Notes under the pieces: generated by a model
The model's input: the letters and a program-made list of their open reading frames with translations, nothing else
Database searches by the model: none
What the model was told of the DNA's origin: nothing
Position numbers and translations under genes: made by a program
Shown here: one piece after another, positions 1 through 11,008 of the stretch
Position numbering within the stretch: position 1 is the first letter of the stretch
How the letters are laid out: each line of letters opens with the position of its first letter
Assembly (NCBI GenBank): GCA_015680685.1
Contig: MNCI01013629.1
Coordinates: 69,149-133,148, forward strand
Origin: Gnetum montanum
Taxonomy: Eukaryota > Streptophyta > Gnetopsida > Gnetales > Gnetaceae
Reading direction: 5' to 3'
Length of the DNA: 64,000 bases

Positions 1-375
1 TTACTTGCCCAACAAGTTAGGTAAGTTACAACAATATTGGGTGGTTTCAACCACAAAAGAGATAAGGAAGTTGACAAGTGGCCTTGGTAGTTAAAATACA
101 ATCTTAAAGATACATAGGGATACAAGCTATAATACTCCATACATATATATCCCTTTGATTTTGCTTCTTCCAAATGAGATGTCAAGTCTTCTAAGTGATG
201 TATAGGTAAGTTGCAATTTCCAAATATCCCAAAAATATCTCAAAAATATCTCTCCTAACTTTTCTCTCAAGTAACCTGACTAACCAATTAGAAGATTACT
301 TTCCCAACAAGCTAGGAGAAAGTTACAACAATTTTGGATAGTTATGAAAAGAAAATCTGCAACTGACAAGTGTTT
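1..375. repeat. Diverged direct repeat, two copies about 295 bp apart
   Basis: Bases 1-80 and 296-375 are related: both carry a block resembling ttactt-cccaacaag-tagg followed by gttacaacaat and ttgg. Copy 2 has substitutions and small indels. The stretch between is AT-rich with short atatctcaaaaatatc runs. No coding signal is visible. It may be the edge of an unclassified repeat that starts before the window. Confidence 0.5.
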
Positions 376-495
376 ACATCATATATGATATTGGGTAAAT
401 ATCTTCAAGAATTTGGTCTTTGAATATAATTTTAATATATAGGTAAGTATCCAGCATTTATATTCAATAATTATCTTTGAGGCTTACGTTTTAAA

Positions 496-545
496 ATTAA
501 CTTTATGGAATGGCAAATACATTAACTTTATGGGATGGCAAATAC
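496..545. repeat. 25-bp tandem duplication
   Basis: The 25-bp unit at 496-520 is repeated at 521-545 with a single A to G change. It sits exactly where the AT-rich flank gives way to a GC-richer, non-transposon segment. Confidence 0.8.
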
Positions 546-1250
546 GTTTCAAATGTAAATGGTTTTCTAACGCGGTTAATCGTGTTGATTTGATGGCTTC
601 TTCTGTGCGCAGCTTTCTCCCGCGATTTGTGTCGTTTCTCTCCACTGAACTGCTCCGTTCGTTATTTTACTACCACAGCTCTGCCTTGGATTGGCCTGAG
701 GTTGCAATTGACGCCGTCATTGGTTTGTTGCTGACGTTGCTGGAACCCTGCCACTGCTCTGCTGCCGCCATCTCCACGTCTTCCGCATCCGCCATGGTTG
801 GGTGTCATCTATTGAACCCCTACAAACACGATTGCAGTTGGAACAGCTTCTACACACAGCTCGGCATCAGTTACTAATTTACTCATATTAACGGTGAAAT
901 GACTTGAATCTGTGAACCCTCAGCAATGGTGTCTTGCCCCTATTCGTGGACAGCGTCCAAGTCCGGCGCATTTGTATTTTTGTTTTGTAGTTTTTGCTGG
1001 TAACCGTCCAGAATCGCAGGCATAGGCGTAGGCATGGCAATCGGCTGTGTTCTAACCTTGCTTCATTCGTCTTCAGTAGTCTCTGGCCAAGAAATTAGGC
1101 TCACTGTGGAAACAGAACAAAGAAACCCTTCGCGGCAAGTGTTTGACAAAATTCTGAAAGGAATATGAAGTGATTTCTGGCGTTTTCTTGGCAAAATTTT
1201 AGCAGCAAACAGCACTGCGTTTTTGTTGCCATATTGATACTGCATTTTTT
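546..1250. other. GC-richer segment without transposon similarity
   Basis: Base composition is clearly richer in G and C than the flanks and contains CpG, unlike the CpG-depleted retrotransposons. An open frame of 115 codons runs 530-877 (+), but its translation matches nothing I recognise and has no clear domain. The segment could be host single-copy DNA, part of a broken gene, or the 5' end of a LINE, some of which are GC-rich. I cannot decide between these from sequence alone. Confidence 0.35.
1034..1168 (+). CDS. Possible small secreted peptide (44 codons), hypothetical
   Basis: An ATG at 1034 opens a 44-codon frame ending in TGA at 1166-1168. The first residues (MAIGCVLTLLHSSSVVSG) look like a short signal peptide with a plausible cleavage after Ser-Gly. 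They are followed by a polar, charged tail (QEIRLTVETEQRN then PSRQVFDKILKGI). The local base composition is that of the non-transposon segment. No cysteine framework or known peptide family is evident. It could equally be a first exon or chance; a frame this short is weak evidence alone. Confidence 0.2.
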   Translation: MAIGCVLTLLHSSSVVSGQEIRLTVETEQRNPSRQVFDKILKGI

Positions 1251-1609
1251 TTAAATTTGTGCTTAACCCTGTCTCTGAGAGTATTCAGTAACTGTTTCTT
1301 CTTAACACAGAACCTATTTTCTCTGTTCTTTGGCTTCTGTGAAAGCAGGACCAACATCATTCTTGAATAATATTCATCCTTGATATATTTGTGTGGCCAG
1401 GCCCTGTATATTCCATGTCTGCCACCGTTACTGAACTAGTCTAAGTTTGGTTGAATGTAATATGCTGAGATATTACATTCTTTTCCCAATGTAAGGTTAA
1501 ATTAAATATGTTTTTTATCACCATAAAACTCATCCGAATTTTAACACCTATTTTATTTTTATTCTTCTTAAGTAAACTGAAACTCCTGCTCCATGTAGTG
1601 GCTGAAAAT
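1251..1609. other. AT-rich stretch, nothing identified
   Basis: Poly-T runs and AT-rich sequence without a supported ORF, LTR boundary or RNA gene. Confidence 0.4.
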
Positions 1610-1986
1610 GTGCCAACAGTTAACTAAGAAGAATAGAAAATAATCAAAAAATTAAATAAATAATTAAAGCAATAATAAATCTAAGTGAATGTGGCAATGA
1701 TGGAAGTAATCTCAATCTTTATTTCTGATCATGTAATGTGTCTAAGTACATCACACTCAAATAAATGTGACGTACAATTACAAACATCATACTATGGGCA
1801 TGCACTAGGAATAACAGGACTCTATGAAAGACTATCAAAAACTAAGAACTAAAAAATATTCTTTCTATTGTCTCAACCATGCACCCAAGTGCTACATTTA
1901 TAGGCTAGCACATAGGAGACAATATCAAATATCTGACATTGCTTCCTGTGCTCCAATATTGGGGCCAACAAATTCATGACTCATTA
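1610..1986 (-). repeat. Truncated LTR remnant, minus orientation
   Basis: Read on the minus strand this matches the first part (U3 and R) of the LTRs at 51734-52569 and 59911-60809. It has a start like TGAGTCATG near 1986-1975, a TATAAATG box, the 'cacttgggtgcatgg' block, a 'cccatagt' block and the motif around 1690-1740 with a conserved T-rich tail. The remainder of the LTR (U5) is missing on the left. It abuts the upstream region of the TE-1 ORF2, so it is probably a separate broken insertion. Confidence 0.6.
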
Positions 1987-2060
1987 GAGCCCATGCATAT
2001 AGGAGGCCTTGTATACGTGGCCCCGTCGACATAGCACAATAATACTATATATATGCATGA
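1987..2060 (+). promoter_or_regulatory. Putative internal promoter of TE-1 ORF2 (TATA box 2046-2054)
   Basis: An AATACTATATATATGC motif lies about 450 bp before the ORF2 start at 2496. The pol-less elements have a matching box at the same relative place: ACTATAAATAGG at 16835-16843 (TE-5) and ACTATATATATGG read on the minus strand at 55952-55942 (TE-8). Upstream of those two boxes are GATATC/AATATC motifs as in the LTR U3. Promoter function is inference; the position and form of the box are seen in the sequence. Confidence 0.5.
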
Positions 2061-2495
2061 CCCCCCTTTGGAATTTTTAGATTTTCTCTCAAATACCTAA
2101 GAAGTTTTTGTACTTTTTAGAACCCAGAACCTTGAGAGATCATAACTTCCTAACTGTTTGTCTGAATCACTCTATTCTTTGACCCTGTAGCTCTTAGAGG
2201 TAAGCTCTTAGTCATGGGGGTAAGAAACATGCCATTTTTGACAAAAACGTTTTTGACATTTTTCTAACTTCCACAAAGGTTTAACTAAGAAATCATCTTT
2301 TAAACACCAAATTATGAGAGTTAAACCTTTCCAACAAGCTCTGGTAACACATAATAAAAAGTTAATTAATAAATAAAATAATCAATTTTTGATGGTCCAA
2401 TTGTAGCTAAGTGTAACTAATTAACAAAATAAGGTATCTAATTATCCTAAGTTACACATTATATCTACTAATCCATGGTTGTGTTGTGACGATAG
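2061..2495 (+). other. Probable 5' leader of TE-1 ORF2
   Basis: AT-rich, stop-filled sequence between the TATA motif and the ORF2 start. It contains 'agtcatgggggtaag' (about 2212-2226), resembling the purine-rich tract seen elsewhere before LTRs. The same interval exists in TE-5 (16844-17388) and TE-8 (55941-55440). No ORF is supported. Confidence 0.4.
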
Positions 2496-5467
2496 ATGAC
2501 ACCAAAAGGCAAACACATGTAGGAAGGAGGTCCATCTCAACCAAGAGAAAAATGGCCAAGAATGGAAAGGGGCCAAGAGTAGGCCTAGGAAGAGCCAATC
2601 GCAATCCATGCCACGAGAGCTGTTAGGGAAGAGGCCAAAGTGGAGTCTATTTATTAGATTCTAGAATAGGTGGCAACAACAGAACATTTCCACTAGAACG
2701 AGGCACCAACTCAACATGTGAATCTTCAGATGACCTTGATGAAAGCTTGCCTAAATCAAATTAGATCAAGGAAGGTTTAGAAGATAGTGCTTCAAGAGTT
2801 GAACATTAGCTCTTTCTTAGAGTAGGCACCTAAAGAGGTATAGGACCAACTGAAGACCTCTCCCATGTGGCCAATTATCACTTCCAACAGGGAGTGGTGT
2901 ATAGGAGAGACATTCCTATTTTGGAATAATAGGCAAGCTAGTTCAATGGTCAAGATCGAGGACATTTGAGTGTCTTACTTGGTGCAAGCCATTGCAAAGG
3001 CACTTGGGTTGCCTAAACCTGGGATGAATCTCACCAAGATTTCAATGCAGGTGAACCCAAGAATAAAAAAGACATGGATTTAGTAGTGCTATTTTGTTGA
3101 CCATAAGGATTATGGCACACTCACAGCAGTAGAAAGAATCCATTACAAGATTGTAGCCTATCACCTAAATCCCATGGTAAGGCCTAGTAGGATCATTTTA
3201 TTTTCTACCCATGCATGTGCCACTATGAGTGGAAGATTCATGATCAACCTTCCACAGCTAATCTATCTAGAGATAGAGAAGCAATTTAAGGAGAATGAAT
3301 GTGAAAGGAAGGCACTTCTCTTCACATGCATCATTAGAAAATTATGTCAAAGGGGAGGAATAGTCCACTACACTAATGATGTTGTTCGACGTGCTCCAAC
3401 AACTACTTGGGTGAAGATGATGAAGGAAAAAACTCTTGTAATAATAATCTAAGAAGAGGAGTAGCAACCACCACCTCCACCTACCACTTAGAAGATATTG
3501 CTAAACATTACTGCAACATGCCAATGGTCGCATGAGTTCTAAGAAAGGCTCTTGAGTGAGCAAGAGCAACAAGCAGGCATAAGTGGTGGAGATCCATCTA
3601 TGTACCAGCCAATAATGAGTCACTTGAATGAGGTGGCCCAAAAAGTTAGCTTGATGGGGGAAGGTAAATCCATTTTCTCTATCCAAAAAATGTAGTTGTC
3701 CACGAGGTCAAATCTTAGTGCTAGAGAGGTAATGATATGTCTCTCAGAATAGTAGCAACTCTTAGAGATTTAGAGCAATGCCACAACCTTTTTAGTGCAC
3801 TTGGAGGAGGGCAAGGAGGCAATGATACTAGTGATTTAGCACCAAGGGCAAGAGACAATAATAGAGGTATTTGCTGACAAAATTTTTGAGACACTCAATT
3901 CACCTATAGTGTTTGTACCAAATGTCACTACACTTAAAAGATGTGCAGATGTCTATAGGGATCATAAGTGGTAAATTAAGCACAACATAACATGAACAAC
4001 TACTGGACTGGCTGGCAAGAATTGGGCAATAGCTTCCAGATGTCTTTGACATTTTGGATAATATAACTACAACCCAGTTGAAGCTACTAGAGGCAAGGGG
4101 TAAGAATATTATGTTGAAAGGAAAACTTAAATCAACCAAGGAGCTAAATGAATGCGTGGCTATGGAATTTGCTGAACTAAGGGCCCATATTGCTGACTCT
4201 ACATTTCTTAATCCAACATTGACAAGAGATGAAGCTTTTCAATATCTTCATACCAGGTTGAAAGGGGTTGAGGATGCAATGGAGATGGTGTTGTTCTATC
4301 GATCCTTGGAAAAGGCCATCTAGTATAAAATTTAGAAGGCCTTGGATCTAACTCACTAAGAGAATGTGTAGTTGACCATAGAAAATCATCGCCTACAAAA
4401 CATTGATGCGCATAAATAACAATTAACTAATTTTATCCATCAATAGTAGGAGAATCTAACCAAAGCAAATATAGAGTTAAAGATATTGGCAATTGAGAAT
4501 AGAAAACTCTCCATGAAGAAGGTCCTTGCTCCTCACCAAAAGACTACAACAAAAGTAACTGCTTGGAAATCAGAGGCTCTCAAATTTGAGAGAGTTAAAG
4601 ATCACCACAAAGACCAGGTTAGCCTAAAAAATGAATAAATGAGAAACACATTTAAGTGATGAAAGCAAAGGTGAATGAGACCCTTCAGTATCTCCAACAA
4701 GGACGTGAATTATGGAAACTCATTATTGATGGGATTGATTAATATAAAAAAGAAAAAATTTACCTAAAGGAGTTGCAAATAGAGGAGATGACTAAATACA
4801 TTGAGCTCCCCAACTTTAGATATGCAAACTTGGCTATGTTGACTACTAGATGACCATAGTTAGAACTAGAAAATTAAGTGGCTAGCTCATACTTATTGTA
4901 CAAGGTCAAGGTCAAGTTCAAGCACCACAAGGACACCAAGCAAAAGCTTGCAGAGGTAAAGGCTGAACTTGAAGTTCTTAAGGGCAAATATATTAATTAG
5001 AGATCCAATACTGAGAGCCTAGTCAAAAGAATGAATGACAACTAGGGGCTATAAAACGTGATCATGAAGTTTGATGTCGAATGTAAATAATTTGTTGCCT
5101 GGTCCATCAATGTTAAGGAGTTGTTCCCAGTAATGCCTTGTCCATGGGAAATCCCCATTCCAGCCTAAATTGGCAATGTTGCATGGACTATGAATGATCC
5201 ATAGAGTAAGGAGGAGAATATGAAGACATTGCTAGATACTTTTCATCTCCCATTGAAGGTAGCAACCACAATAAGATGCCCACAGCCTCCTCAGCCACCG
5301 CGTGCACCCGAAGTTGGCGAAGGTCCTTCAAACCTCTAGAGCCTCCACTACTTGGGATTGTTTCATCTTCTCAACCATCTTCATGCTATCAGAGGATCTG
5401 TTGTCCAGTTAGAGTAGTCATGTCATGGTATTCAATTTTGTGTCATGAATACCATAAATTTTTGTAA
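2496..5467 (+). pseudogene. TE-1 ORF2: Athila-type mobile-domain protein with coiled-coil tail, decayed
   Basis: This is the extra ORF carried between integrase and 3' LTR by this retrotransposon group. The frame starts at ATG 2496 (MTPKGK, compare MAPKRGQ in TE-8) and is broken by many stops. The best-kept part is 3174-3452, with a conserved CAT(M/L)SG(R/K)F(M/L)INLPQL block then LEIEKQF. It resembles plant retrotransposon ORF1/'putative plant transposon protein' domains. A Pro-rich linker (about 3460-3490) follows, then long Lys/Glu/Leu-rich heptad-like stretches (4050-5050), then a PCPWE-IP motif (about 5135-5165) and a Pro-rich PPQPP-APE tail (about 5275-5320). The same order recurs in TE-5, TE-6 and TE-8. 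Function is unknown; it occupies the place of the env-like ORF of Athila elements, but I see no clear signal peptide or membrane anchor. Confidence 0.7.
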
Positions 5468-5600
5468 TGAAGTCAATCTATACACTTAAGCACTCAGTTT
5501 TGTTAAGTTAGTTTGTTACATTAAGAGTCAGTCAATAATTCCATACCTTCCCAATTTTGTAAAGGAATCAAGGATGAGTTTTCATTTAGTCATTGAGGTA

Positions 5601-6431
5601 TGATGAAGCATCAATCTTGTCGATGTAGCATTTGCTACATTTATGAGGCCCCATTGAAGTAGCTCCATAATAAAGTCTATAAATATGTGCTCATCCATCA
5701 TGTTTATGGGAGGTCTTATTATAGTTTTAGCAGAGCTCTTACAATTTTATCATTTGAAACTTAGAATATTTTCCTGAGTGCCCACATTAGGGGTCAGAAA
5801 GTATACAGATCTTTATTCAAGCATTGATTTACCTAAGCACACCAATGTGAATGGTAATAAAGATGAGCCTTTTGATCAAACCTTGTATTACTTGGAATAG
5901 ATTTAATGATTTATTTTCTACATTTATTGTTTACATTAATTACACAATTAATTAAGATAAGTAAGACTTTAATTAATTAACTAATTAAGCTAGATAGATT
6001 AAACACATAAGTATGATCACTTTTAGCATAACATATAGCACTTAGTAATCCCAACAACACTTAATGCTTGGTAACCCATCAATGTTGTATGCATTCAGGA
6101 TGTGTATAGAAAGTGGGACCGGATGCTTATGTTAGGATAGTTAGTTATTAATTAGTAATTAGATTATTAAATTGGTTAATAAACTGATTTTCAACTTGTT
6201 ATCAATCGTAGTGAATAAAATATAAAATAATAAAAACCATGTGCCCCAATTACACTTAACCATACAACTAAGCTTGACAAGTGTAGTTGGGAAGATAATG
6301 ATCATCACGATTAGATTTCACTTCTTAGAACTAGTGTACCTAGGAACTTAAGGTTTGTGAAGTTCGACTAGATTACACATGAACACTTGTACTTCGTATG
6401 GTTGGGTGTAGAATATACTCCCCGCTCATCA
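5601..6431 (+). repeat. 3' LTR of TE-1
   Basis: Starts TGATGAAGC at 5601 directly after a 'cattgaggta' tract and ends CTCATCA at 6431. It contains the shared LTR order: a TATAAAT box (about 5679), an 'atctttattcaag' block (5809-5823), a long AT-rich middle, and the conserved tail TCGTATGGTTGGGTGTAG. No matching 5' LTR is present, so TE-1 is 5'-truncated. It abuts gag of TE-2 directly. Confidence 0.8.
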
Positions 6432-8710
6432 CCTTTTTTGTGATCTATTTTCCAAACCACTTAGCTGAAGAGCAGAATATACGTTGCATTGTTGCAGCTG
6501 AGGTGGAATTTCTTCTTGCATTGATAGAGTAGGCGGTAACTAGGTTGAGGGTGGAGGGACATATAAAAAAGGGTGAAAAGGGTGATAGGGATATTAAATT
6601 TCCACTCTAGTAGATGGAGAATGAGTTTTGTAATACTCTAGAGGGTAGTGGTGATATTGGAAGGTGGTGTGACTAGAAGAGTCATGTGAAGAAATGGATA
6701 ATTAAACATAGTACCCATATGGATCAGGTTGCTGGTAAGGGTACTACTATCTTGGTGGTGGAATCCCCCATGAATGTGGATGCTGCCATTGCCAGTACTA
6801 CTCATATGGTTGTGGTGGAGCTCCACTTGGATAGTAGGTTTGTTGCTGGTGAAATTGCCTAGGATTTCCTTGAGGATAAGGCAGTCTTCTAAGTGCCTAC
6901 CTCCTTGCCAATCTAGGATTCAACATGTACATCCTAGATTCCTCCAAGTATAACACAATGGGGTAATACCCCCTGGAATGTTCATAATGGTAGATGTCAC
7001 ATCCATTGTCATCATCTAATTCAATCTTCACAACTTCTTCTACTACACCAACTTTTCCCTTGCTCCTTTGGTAGACATGTTCAACTTTTTTTTTCCTCTT
7101 GCAGTCATGATCACTACACTATTCTCTTGATTCTTCTACCATTTTTAGAGTATTTTGGATTCATCCAATGAATCCCACATTTTATCTACCTTGGCCAAAA
7201 TTTTAGACATGAATTTTGGATCAGCAAGGTCTTTCTATTGACAACCTCATTAAGTGACGACCGCTCACTGTCACAGAAGCAAACTTTCCTTTTTCTGATG
7301 GAAGGATCCCTATTATATTCTTCTACACTTTCTCATTTTCTTAGCTTTCCTTCTTCTTTTGCTATTTTCTCTATTAGCCTTTGGATCTAATGGGCTATTA
7401 ATTCTAATAGTCTCCCTTAGGCATAGACCCCAAGAGTCCTTCTCATTTTTGATCTAAGTCCATCTACAATGTAGTGAAGTTGTTTCTATTGAGAATAATC
7501 ATGGCCAAGACATCAATGTACGAGAGAATAGTATCAGTCCATGGTAGCATCCAAGGGTTCATGTGTTCCTTGCTTCCATCCTTGGATCTGCCTTCTCAAA
7601 TTAGACACTCGGGACATTGAACAGCTCTAACATTGTACTCCACTTGCAGATGGATTCTAGTTCCAAGGATCAATACCAACTTTCTACTTCCTTGATGAGT
7701 GTCCTAATAAATAGCCTTAATTTCTTCTAATCATTTTCAATATTTTGTAAGGCATAGGCATTGTGAAAGGCTTGAAGATGTATTTGTAGATCAAAGTTAT
7801 ACCTCCCCTCAAATCTGGGAATATCGTTCATGTTAATTCACTTGATCCAACTATCTTTCACATGTCTCATTAGAATTTTTATTGCCTCTACAATATTTAT
7901 CATGTTTCAAGTGGCAAGAAAAGGCTCATCATCATCATTATTTTGATGACATCTATGATGTCCTCTACTACCCCTTTGTTCATGATGGTCCCTATGATTA
8001 TCATTGTTGTCCCATTGTTCACCTTCATCATGGTAGTCCTTCCTATGCCATTTGTCAGAACCAAAAGAGGAAGAAGAAGATGAAGACAAAGAGGACAAAG
8101 AGGGAGAAGGACTGTCACCACCATGGTGTTTTCCACCACCTCTACGCTTTTCACAACTACATTCGTTAGCTTTCTTATCATCTTGATGCTTGCCTAAGCC
8201 CTTACTTTAACTCCTACTTTTGCCTAAACCTAGATTGTTGATAGTGGACTGTAGATTTCGGTTCACATCCCCATCACCAATATCAATGCGTGGAGCATCT
8301 TCATGTTGAGAACACCTAGAGGGAGGATCCTCATTATTGTTTTGGTTTAGTAAGAACAAGTGGTTGGTAAACCATTTTCCCTTCATAGCCTCATGATGTT
8401 TCTTCTAGTGTTGCTCTCTTCTACATTGTGTTTCAATGGGATGGTAGTCCCAGTAGTCATGGTCATGCACAATGTACTCTTTTTGAAGATCTTAGATTCC
8501 CAACCTCCTAAGAGTTTGGAGTAGAATCTTGGGCACAGATTGATTAGGAGGCATTACAATATTGTCCTCCATATCTAACCATTACAATTGTTCATCCAAA
8601 TGTAAGATGAAGGTGAATTTAGGCACATACTCATTTGGATGAGAATATACCACCCTACGTTCTTGAGGCACTAGTCATTTAGTATCATCTCACTTGTGAG
8701 AAGAAGAAAT
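6432..8710 (-). pseudogene. TE-2 gag remnant
   Basis: Minus-strand sequence matching the gag of TE-6 and TE-7, with many stops and frameshifts. The start region near 8710 aligns with the TE-6 gag start but its ATG reads ATT. Recognisable parts on the minus strand are a 'PPNQSVPKILLQTL' type segment (8560-8500), an Arg/His/Asp-rich low-complexity region (8170-7900), the gag core (7870-7430), a Lys-rich basic region (7130-7080) and a His/Gly-rich C-terminal part (6826-6638). The left end is cut by the TE-1 LTR. The plus-strand His-rich frame at 7882-8169 is only the antisense of the low-complexity region. Confidence 0.7.
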
Positions 8711-8844
8711 TTTGCAATTAGAATAAGATATTAGTGTGCTTAAATTATTATATTTATTTTAAGAATGATTTTGACATTAGGGTACATCCAACGATGTTAA
8801 TGATTTTCACTATGCCTAGATAGTGCACATTTCAACAAAAAGAA

Positions 8845-8862
8845 TCCATGGCAACGATACCA
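8845..8862 (-). other. Primer-binding site of TE-2 (tRNA-Asp type)
   Basis: Read on the minus strand: TGGTATCGTTGCCATGGA, one base inside the LTR edge. It differs at a few sites from the Athila-type tRNA-Asp site TGGCGCCGTTGCCGGGGA, mostly as expected from C to T decay. Confidence 0.65.
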
Positions 8863-8863
8863 A

Positions 8864-9734
8864 TGATGAGTGACGAATACCACTACGCTCAACCATATGA
8901 ATCACTAAGCATTCACATGTGATCTGGTCAAATTTCATAGATTCTATGTTTTCTGATACATTAGCGTCTAGGAAGTGAACTTTCCCTAACAATCATTCAT
9001 TATCTTTCCAATTACACTTATGATATGTAGAGGTATGGTTAAGTGTAATCGAGGAGTATGATTTTTTATTATTTTTATGTTTTATGTTTTAGGTGCTTAA
9101 AATAAATGATGAACAAAATGAAGTAATTTAATTGCTAATTTAATCTAACTAACTCACCAATGTTTAACTAATTCTAACATAAGCATCCAATCCCACTTTC
9201 CATATACATCATGAACATGTACAATGTTGCTAGGTTACCAAACATTAAGTGTTACTAGGATTACCAAGCATTATGTGCATGCTTAAAGTAGTTATGTGCT
9301 TAATTAATTACTATTTAACTTAGCTAGCTTAATTTCTTAATTAGTTTAATTATTGAAAACATTGAAGGAAATTGCATGAAACATTAAATGCATAAATAAA
9401 ATATTTAATTTAGCCAAAGTGTTGCAAGGTTTATCAAAAAGCATATCTTTATTGCCACACACACTACTATGCTTAGGTACAATAGTGGTCGAATAAAGAT
9501 CTGTACACTCAATGACTCCTATTGCTGGCACTTTGGAAAAATATTCTAACTTTGGGGAAGAAAAACTACAAGAGCTTTAGCATTGTATGACAAAGACTAC
9601 ACCTAAACTATGTGTCTAAGTACTATATTTATAGGCCAACACACATCCTGTGACATCAGATATCTAACATCACCTTTGAGCGCTCGATATTGAGTATCCG
9701 ATATCGGAGCTAGAAAAAATACACTTTATCATCA
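8864..9734 (-). repeat. 5' LTR of TE-2, minus orientation
   Basis: In plus coordinates it begins TGATGAGTG at 8864 and ends TTATCATCA at 9734, so its sense start is at 9734. U3 (9640-9734) carries a perfect 12-bp palindrome TCCGATATCGGA at 9697-9708, further AATATC and AGATATC motifs, then a TATAAATA box (about 9632-9625). The U5 end holds the shared CTCAACCATATGAATC block (about 8882-8900). Confidence 0.75.
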
Positions 9735-9759
9735 AGGCTCAAGTAAGAATAGATGTCAT

Positions 9760-10230
9760 TATGTAAGTAAGATATGAAAAAGATAAAGGAAAGAAGGCAC
9801 CACATAGAGTTGTCCTAGAAGCAAAGGAAGATACATCATTCCAAGCCAAAAAATCCTATTAAACTCATGGATCTCATTCTTAGATACTAGTAATTTGTAT
9901 TGAAGATCCCATGAAAATAAAGATACATTTAGATCTTGTAGAAACCCCTGGAAGAAATAAGCAGAACTCTAGACTTACAAGGAATTCAAGGCCTAAGACC
10001 TTCAATGAATTCAAAAGAGATAAATTAAGGAGTCATAGAAGGAGAACTAGTTGGCACTATTCTTTAACTTCTCCATCTTCTTCCTCATACTCATCAATAG
10101 ATATTGACAAGAGGGAACGAAGACTAAGGGATCACAATGGGGAAAGAAGAAGGGATCATGAGAGACATGTAAATAGAAGAAGGCATCCTAATGAAGGCAA
10201 ATTCTTTAATTTTTTGAAATGCACATGATC
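9760..10230 (+). pseudogene. TE-3 gag fragment (N-terminal part)
   Basis: Plus-strand match to the N-terminal gag of TE-5 (12920-13200): a 'GDGKSPR'-like start, an 'SR-KTFNEFKRDK' stretch, then the Ser-rich run (SPSSSSYSS) and an Arg/Asp/His-rich tail. An open frame of 105 codons runs 9911-10228. The rest of gag and all other parts are missing. The left edge abuts the TE-2 LTR. Confidence 0.6.
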
Positions 10231-10938
10231 ATCAAAACCATCATAGATGCCATCTATAATCTCTTCTTCAAATACCATGAGATATCAATTACAAGTATAA
10301 ATCATGGCCCTACATTAAATGAAGCATGTTTAGAAAATGCAACACATGGTGCTAATGCCTTTGAAATTTAAAGGTTGGTGCAAACCCATCTAAAAAACTT
10401 GAAAAATTAGTTTCATTAAAATGAGACTTAACTTCTCATGATGAAACAATACCAATATAAGAAAATAATTATGTTTTGTTGCACAAATTCTAAGGAAATA
10501 AAGCATAACATTGGTAATTCTAACATTGTTAAATTCCAACAATAATCCAATGGACAAATATCCTACAATCTCATTTTCTTTGCTAAATCATTTCAATGAC
10601 ACATCTACTACAAATGGTATGTAAAACTTCTTTGCCTACTGCTTTAAATCTAACTACCCATTTTGATATCACTTTTTGGTTTTTTTTTTTTTTTTAGTGA
10701 GAGCGAAAACCAAATGTACAAGCCCAAAAATCCCACAAGACAAATTAAATAAAAGAAGCTTTATTGATTTTTCTCCACCATACTCAAAAATAAAGATTTG
10801 ATAGAAATTCATATATTTTTACTTTGCCATATAAGACAAACAAATTCCATACAATACGGATCCACATCCTACTATTTTTGAATCTTAAAACTAATTTGAT
10901 AAATTATAGTTATTTAGTCTAACCAACCTTAAATTCCT

Positions 10939-10940
<2 letters not shown>
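10231..10940. other. Unassigned AT-rich stretch with poly-T
   Basis: No ORF or LTR boundary is supported. A T run of about 17 bases lies at 10680-10696 beside 'agtgagagcgaaaacc'. The right part abuts the CT/AT microsatellite that interrupts the TE-4 integrase. Confidence 0.4.

Positions 10941-11008
<68 letters not shown>
10941..11008. repeat. Microsatellite (CT)23 followed by (AT)11
   Basis: 46 bp of CT repeat (10941-10986) then 22 bp of AT repeat (10987-11008). It cuts into the integrase core of TE-4, whose homology stops at this boundary. Confidence 0.95.

Noticed and set aside
7882-8169. His-rich 95-codon plus-strand ORF, metal-binding-like
   Set aside because: It is the antisense of the Asp/His/Arg-rich low-complexity part of the TE-2 gag on the minus strand; the analogous regions of the other gag copies show the same effect.
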